DNA from: Thiosocius sp963719025
GTDB lineage: Bacteria > Pseudomonadota > Gammaproteobacteria > Chromatiales > Chromatiaceae
Assembly (NCBI GenBank): GCA_963719025.1
Contig: CAVRBK010000068.1
Coordinates: 1-12,286 of the forward strand
Reading direction: 5' to 3'
Length of the DNA stretch: 12,286 bases
Shown here: positions 7,843 through 12,286 of the stretch, piece by piece
Position numbering within the stretch: the first letter of the stretch is position 1
How the letters are laid out: every line of letters begins with the position of its first letter
Notes under the pieces: model-generated
What the model was told of the DNA's origin: nothing
The model's input: only the letters and a program-made list of their open reading frames with translations
Databases searched by the model: none
Made by a program: the position numbers and the translations under genes

Positions 7843-9509
7843 TGAGAATGTCCCCCCTGTTGATTGTTCTTTCCTTGGTGTTTGCCGTGACGGGCGGCGC
7901 TGCACTTGCGGAAGACGCCCCGTTGTCAGGTCAGCAACCCGCTGCCGTGGCGCAGCCGACGTTCATTCCACCACCGCGCGGTGCGACCAGTTCCATGCCG
8001 GCAGAAGCGGACAGACCGTTACCTTTCGGCGCCAACCTGTTCACCGGTAACTTCCTCAAGACCCGCCAGGATGGCCTTAATCCCGAATATCGGGTGATGC
8101 CGGGAGACCAGGTATCGGTACATGCCTGGGGGTCGGTCGACATTAATGACGTGTTCACGGTCGATGGCCAGGGCAATCTGTTTATCCCGGGTATCGGTCC
8201 GGTGAAGGTCGGCGGCGTACGCAACGCCAGCCTCACCGGTATCGTCCGAAAAAAAATCAAAGAGACCTACATCAACAGCTTCGAGGTCTACACCAATCTC
8301 GTGACCGCCCAGCCGGTGCTGGTGTACGTGACCGGCGCGGTCAACCATCCCGGTCGATACGCCGGGCTGCCGTCCGACAGCGTGTTGTTCTTTCTCGATC
8401 TGGCCGGCGGTGTCGACCCGGCGCTGGGCAGTTATCGGGAGATCGAGATTCGCCGGGCGGGCAAGCGTGTCGCTGAGATCGACCTCTACGATTTCCTGCT
8501 GAACGGCGACATCCCTCGCGTGCAGTTCAGAGATGGCGACACGGTGCTGGTGCGCAAGCGCGGCCCCGTCGTTGACGCTGACCGGTGATGTCCCGCGCGA
8601 CGCGTTGATTGAGCTGACCGAACAGGGACAACAGGGTGAGCGACCTCCTCCAGGTCCTGCCACCATCGGCCGGCGAGGCCGAGGCCTCGGTAACCGGATT
8701 TCGGTGGGCGCCCCCTTTCGGAGACCCTGTCAATCGAGGCATTCGGAAGTCAGCGACTTGAGGACGGTGACACTGTGACGTTGAACGGCGCCGGGCTGTC
8801 ACCGACCATCCTGGTCAAGATCGAGGGTGAGCATCTCGGGGCGCCGGTGGTCGCCGTGCGCCGCGGTGCACGGCTGGTCGATGTGCTCAACCATTTGCAG
8901 GTCGAGCCAACCCTCGCTGACACCCGCTCGGTCCACCTGAGCCGCGCCTCGGTTGTGGTCGCGCAGCGCGACTCGATCAACGACGCGCTGTTCCGCCTGG
9001 AGCGCGATGCCTTGCTCGCCTTGTCCGATTCCGCCGGTGAGGCGGCGATTCGGGTGCAGGAGGCGGAGCTGACGCAGCGCTTCGTCGAGCGAGCGCGCAA
9101 CATCGATCCTTTGGGGCGAGTTGTCACCGTGCGTGACGGTCGACAGCAGAACATCCCACTCGAGGACGGCGATACCATCGTGATTCCGGTTCAGACCGGC
9201 GTGGTGCGGGTGAGTGGCCAAGTCACCCTCGCGCAGGCCATTGCCCACCAATCGGACTGGACGATTCGGGACTACATTCGAGAGGCCGGGGGATATTCAG
9301 ACCGAGCCGACCGCGATCGCCTGCTGTTGCTGAAGCCAAGCGCACAGGTGGTCATTGTCGATAACGAAGACGCTGTCGTTGAGACCGGCGACGAGATTCT
9401 TGTGCTGCCGGATATCGACAACAAGACGTTGCAAAACGCGTCCGACATCATGGAGATCATCTACCGGATCGCAATTTCGGCGGCAGTCGTACTCGATGTC
9501 ACCAATTGA
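7839..9509 (+). CDS. kpsD: KpsD-like polysaccharide export protein (three frameshifts as written)
   Basis: An outer-membrane/periplasmic capsule export protein of the Wza/KpsD group. A signal peptide (residues 1-24, ending AALA before Glu-Asp) is followed by the polysaccharide export domain (YRVMPGDQVSVHAWG, VDGQGNLFIPGIG) and SLBB-type repeats (VTGAVNHPGRYAGL, VRVSGQVTLAQAI, IREAGGYSDRADRD). The frame breaks three times, each by one extra base: near 8571-8573, 8634-8645 and 8699-8705. Removing these joins GPVVTLTGDV, SDLLQVLPPSAGEA and LSETLSIEAFGSQRLEDGD, and gives 555 residues, close to the 558 of E. coli KpsD. As written, the product stops at 8588 after about 249 residues. The ATG at 7839 overlaps the lipoprotein stop. 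Confidence 0.88.
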
Positions 9510-10299
9510 CCATTCCGTTCGAACACCATGGCAGGTGACATGGAGTGTCTGGCGAGCGTTGTTCTTACGAGAATTTCTCACCCGTGTGACGAGAGATCGA
9601 ATGGCCTGGTTCTGGATGTTGTTCGAACCGATCGCGATCATCGTGGTCATGATCGCGATCCGCGTCGTGGTACTTGGTCGGGGGCGTCACATCGCAGGGG
9701 CGGAGTTCGCGCCGTGGTTGTTGGTCGGCTTGTTGGGTTTCTTTCTGTTCCGCGAGAATATGCAGCGTTCAATTGGCGCTATAGAGTCTCATCGCGGCCT
9801 CTATAGTTATCGGCAGATTCAACCGATCGACCCGGTTCTGGTTCGGTGTTATCTCGAAGGGATGCTCAAAAGCTTCATTCTTGTGTTGCTTGTCGCAATC
9901 GGCGGCTTGCTCGGTTTCAATATATTCCCGGGAGATTTTCTGCTCGCGCTGTTCGGCTGGATCTCACTCTGGATGCTGGGCGTTGGGATCGGCGTATTTC
10001 TTTCTGCATTGTCTGCGCTTGTGCCCGAGGCAGGAAAGATTGCACGAATTGCCTCTCTACCCTTGTTGATTATTTCAGGCGTAATCTTTCCGATTCAGCT
10101 CGCGCCAAACGATCTGCTTGAATACCTGTTGCTCAACCCGATCGCGCATGGATTGGAAATTCTCCGAGCCGGATTTTTTTCCGGTTATTATCCTGCGAGT
10201 GGAGTCGATGCGATATACCTTTGGTTCTGGATTCTGGGGCTGCTGGCGCTCGGACTTACCATGCAGTTGCGGTACAAACGACGGCTGAGGGCGCTGTGA
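9496..10299 (+). CDS. kpsM: KpsM-like ABC-2 capsule exporter permease
   Basis: A 267-residue integral inner-membrane permease of the ABC-2 polysaccharide exporter type, close in length to E. coli KpsM. With KpsT it moves the lipid-linked capsule chain out of the cytoplasm. A cytoplasmic N-terminal amphipathic part (LREFLTRVTRDRMAWFW) is followed by about six hydrophobic segments, among them EPIAIIVVMIAIRVVVLG, FAPWLLVGLLGFFLF, LKSFILVLLVAIGGLLGF, FGWISLWMLGVGIGVFL, LPLLIISGVIFPI and YLWFWILGLLALGL. The conserved NPIAHGLEILRAGFF lies before the last. The ATG at 9496 lies 14 bases inside the end of kpsD. The next gene starts on its stop codon (GTGA). The frame is intact, and codon use looks more AT-rich than in the suf genes. 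Confidence 0.92.
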   Translation: MSPIDHSVRTPWQVTWSVWRALFLREFLTRVTRDRMAWFWMLFEPIAIIVVMIAIRVVVLGRGRHIAGAEFAPWLLVGLLGFFLFRENMQRSIGAIESHRGLYSYRQIQPIDPVLVRCYLEGMLKSFILVLLVAIGGLLGFNIFPGDFLLALFGWISLWMLGVGIGVFLSALSALVPEAGKIARIASLPLLIISGVIFPIQLAPNDLLEYLLLNPIAHGLEILRAGFFSGYYPASGVDAIYLWFWILGLLALGLTMQLRYKRRLRAL

Positions 10300-10961
10300 T
10301 CCAGGTACAGCGTTTGTGGAAGCGCTATCACACCCATAAGGCAACTGACTGGGTGCTACGGGACATCGATTTCACAATACCCAGAAATGTCAGTGTTGGT
10401 GTGGTTGGGAGCAATGGTGCTGGTAAATCGACACTGCTGCGGTTGATCGCTGGTATCGATATGCCGGAACGCGGCAGAGTCTTGCGTCAAGGTCGGGTCT
10501 CTTGGCCGATAGGCTTATTCGGTGGGCTGCAAAAAACCATGACAGGGCGACAAAATGTCAAGTTTGTCGCACGCATTCATGGTAACGAAGGCAGCGTCGA
10601 CGAGATCATGAGAACAGTCGAGGATTTCGCGGATATCGGCAAAGCAATCGACAGGCCGGTCAATACCTATTCGTCGGGCATGCGGTCACGCCTGAACTTT
10701 GGCTTGTCGCTCGCTTTTGATTTCGATGTCTACCTTTCAGACGAGGCGACTGCTGTTGGCGACAGGGCTTTTAAGAAAAAGGCAGGTGCCGCATTCAGGG
10801 CCCGGATCGGCGACTCCAGCCTCGTCATGGTTTCACATCAGGAAAAGATACTCAGAGAGCTTTGCCAGGCTGGCATTTATCTGAATGCTGGAACTGCGAG
10901 GTGGTTCGATGACATAGAAGACGCACTGAAAGCCTACAACGAACAGGAGCCTACAAATTGA
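10296..10961 (+). CDS. kpsT: KpsT-like capsule exporter ATPase
   Basis: A 221-residue ATPase subunit of the KpsMT exporter, at the usual length for KpsT. Walker A GSNGAGKS is at 38-45, the signature YSSGM at 125-129, Walker B VYLSDE at 145-150 followed by ATAVGD, and the switch His181 is in VSHQE. The Ser before the Walker B Asp-Glu is less usual than a hydrophobic residue, but the catalytic pair is present. I chose the GTG at 10296 because it overlaps the kpsM stop, has GAGGG just upstream, and gives the family N-terminus MIQVQRLWKRYHTH. The frame continues upstream into kpsM, but that part has no family likeness. Confidence 0.93.
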   Translation: MIQVQRLWKRYHTHKATDWVLRDIDFTIPRNVSVGVVGSNGAGKSTLLRLIAGIDMPERGRVLRQGRVSWPIGLFGGLQKTMTGRQNVKFVARIHGNEGSVDEIMRTVEDFADIGKAIDRPVNTYSSGMRSRLNFGLSLAFDFDVYLSDEATAVGDRAFKKKAGAAFRARIGDSSLVMVSHQEKILRELCQAGIYLNAGTARWFDDIEDALKAYNEQEPTN

Positions 10962-11063
10962 GCGACGCCTTGTTTCCCACCAGGTTTATCGCGGATTCGA
11001 TCGGGGGCAAACATTTGTGGAACCTAAAGTAAGAGTGAGCGAAGTGAGCATGGCAGGCGTTCG

Positions 11064-12170
11064 GTGGCGACAACGATGAAGAAATTCATGGCTCGATATC
11101 CGTTCTGGATGTTGGTTTTTTTGTCGATCACGTTGTTTTCATTTTACCAATTCGTATGGGTAACGGATCGCTATGTATCAGATGCCAATGTTGTCCTAGA
11201 AAGTCCGCAGATATCACCGGCCGGTTTTGATTTCTCCAATCTCCTCAGCGGCACGGGGGGCGGGGGCGGTGCGGCGGACATGCTGCTACTGCGCGATTAT
11301 ATGCTGTCGGTTGATATGCTCGTAAAGGTACAGGAGGAAGTGGATTTTCGTGATCATTATGCGGCGTCTGGCATTGACTGGTTTTCACGCCTAGCGCGGG
11401 CGGACGTGCCACTGGAGGCGTTACACGAGTACTACCTGAAACGGGTGTCGGTCGAACTGGATGACTACGCCCAGGTGCTGCGGCTTAAGGTTCAAGGATT
11501 CACGCCGGAGATGGCAAAGGCGATAACGTCGTTACTGCTGCGAGAGGGTGAGAGGCACATGAACGCGATGGGCCAACGCCTGGCCGAGGAGCAGGTTAGA
11601 TTCCTCGAACTGCAGGTTAATGACCTTTACCAAAGGTTTGAAGACGCTCGTAAAGATCTTATTGAGTACCAAAATATCCATGGCCTCGTTTCTCCAGAAG
11701 GGACCGTCGAGAGTATCAGTCAAGTGATTGCGAGCCTGGAAGGTGAACTCGCTAAAATGAAGGCTGAACGATTGGCGCTTGCGAGTTTTCAACGCGATGG
11801 TTCGATCGAAGTGGTCAAAATCGATGCTGCAATTCGATCGCTGAGTGACCAGATCGAACTCGAACGGGCACGCCTTGCCCAAAAATCCGGCCGTGCATTG
11901 AACACGATATCCGCAGACTATCGAACACTCGAAATTAAAGTGAGTTTCGCGCAGGAAGGCTATTCGGCAGTGCTTGCAGCACTCGAAAACACCCGGATCG
12001 AGGCAGCGCGAAAGCTCAAGCAGCTCTCCATCTTACAAAGCCCAACACTTCCTCAGTATCCGGTTGAGCCAGACCGGCTGTACAATGTCACGGTATTTAC
12101 CATTATCGCCTTGTTCATTGGGCTGATATTACAGATGTTGGTACTCATTGTTCGCGATCACAAGGATTGA
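11064..12170 (+). CDS. kpsE: KpsE-like inner-membrane capsule export adaptor
   Basis: A polysaccharide copolymerase-type (PCP) adaptor that links the KpsMT exporter to KpsD across the periplasm. It has 368 residues from the GTG at 11064 or 364 from the ATG at 11076; the choice is open because neither has a strong ribosome binding site. A transmembrane segment (about 13-32) is followed by DRYVSDANVVLES and a Gly-rich run, a long helical coiled-coil region (about 165-320), TRIEAARKLKQLSILQSP before a Pro-rich LPQYPVEPDR, a second transmembrane segment (about 340-362), and the short tail VRDHKD. This order and the C-terminus closely resemble E. coli KpsE. It begins about 100 bases after kpsT, unlike the tightly packed genes before it. 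Confidence 0.92.
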   Translation: MATTMKKFMARYPFWMLVFLSITLFSFYQFVWVTDRYVSDANVVLESPQISPAGFDFSNLLSGTGGGGGAADMLLLRDYMLSVDMLVKVQEEVDFRDHYAASGIDWFSRLARADVPLEALHEYYLKRVSVELDDYAQVLRLKVQGFTPEMAKAITSLLLREGERHMNAMGQRLAEEQVRFLELQVNDLYQRFEDARKDLIEYQNIHGLVSPEGTVESISQVIASLEGELAKMKAERLALASFQRDGSIEVVKIDAAIRSLSDQIELERARLAQKSGRALNTISADYRTLEIKVSFAQEGYSAVLAALENTRIEAARKLKQLSILQSPTLPQYPVEPDRLYNVTVFTIIALFIGLILQMLVLIVRDHKD

Positions 12171-12260
12171 TTGGCAGCTAGTGGGCCAAGTGGAAAGTTC
12201 TGTAACGCTCAGCCGCGCCACAAGCATTGTGGGCAAGGCGCAGTCCGCAGGAGCAATACG

Positions 12261-12286
12261 ATGAGTCGAGCAGAGGGCATAAAATA
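12261..12286 (+). CDS. Start of a further ORF, cut by the window edge
   Basis: An ATG with the strong ribosome binding site AGGAG seven bases upstream opens a frame reading MSRAEGIK before the window ends. The 90 bases between kpsE and this ATG hold no terminator with a T-run, so it is probably the next gene of the capsule unit. Its product cannot be told. Confidence 0.5.

Noticed and set aside
8019..8666. 215-codon minus-strand frame opposite kpsD
   Set aside because: Shadow of kpsD; no motif or ribosome binding site.

Overview
The window looks like chromosomal DNA of a GC-rich proteobacterium, most likely a gammaproteobacterium. Three things point there: the suf gene order with a DUF59 (SufT-like) gene, IscR-type operator palindromes, and a KpsD/KpsM/KpsT/KpsE set that resembles group 2 capsule export of Escherichia coli. 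The genus cannot be told from the sequence.

Layout. (1) Positions 1-1543, minus strand: a two-gene unit of a bacterial eRF1-like protein (baeRF type) and a short HPF/RaiA-like ribosome-associated protein. The two genes overlap by GTGA and end at a clear Rho-independent terminator. (2) Positions 1544-2234: a divergent intergenic region with two related 25-bp IscR-type palindromes 263 bp apart. Between them lies an unrecognised 52-codon ORF with a strong ribosome binding site. The second palindrome covers the predicted transcription start of sufB. (3) Positions 2235-6949, plus strand: sufB-sufC-sufD-sufT-sufA-sufE. This is a nearly complete SUF iron-sulfur cluster assembly operon without sufS and without an adjacent iscR/sufR. 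(4) Positions 6950-7467: a gap with no convincing gene. (5) Positions 7468-12170, plus strand: a small lipoprotein, then KpsD-, KpsM-, KpsT- and KpsE-like genes for exporting a capsular polysaccharide from the inner membrane to the cell surface. The start of a further ORF lies at the right edge.

How the genes work together. SufB2-SufC2-SufD2-type complexes build Fe-S clusters, SufE passes on sulfur, SufA carries clusters, and SufT helps maturation. The cysteine desulfurase must come from elsewhere in the genome. KpsM/KpsT form the ABC exporter, KpsE is the periplasm-spanning adaptor, and KpsD is the outer-membrane/periplasmic export protein.

The main oddity is the state of the reading frames. 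sufB, sufC, sufD and kpsD are all broken as written. Each is restored to the family's normal length by removing single bases (1, 2, 2 and 3, respectively). All eight shifts have the same sign (+1). Either the sequence comes from an insertion-prone read technology, or these genes have accumulated recent insertions. The coordinates below give whole-gene spans.
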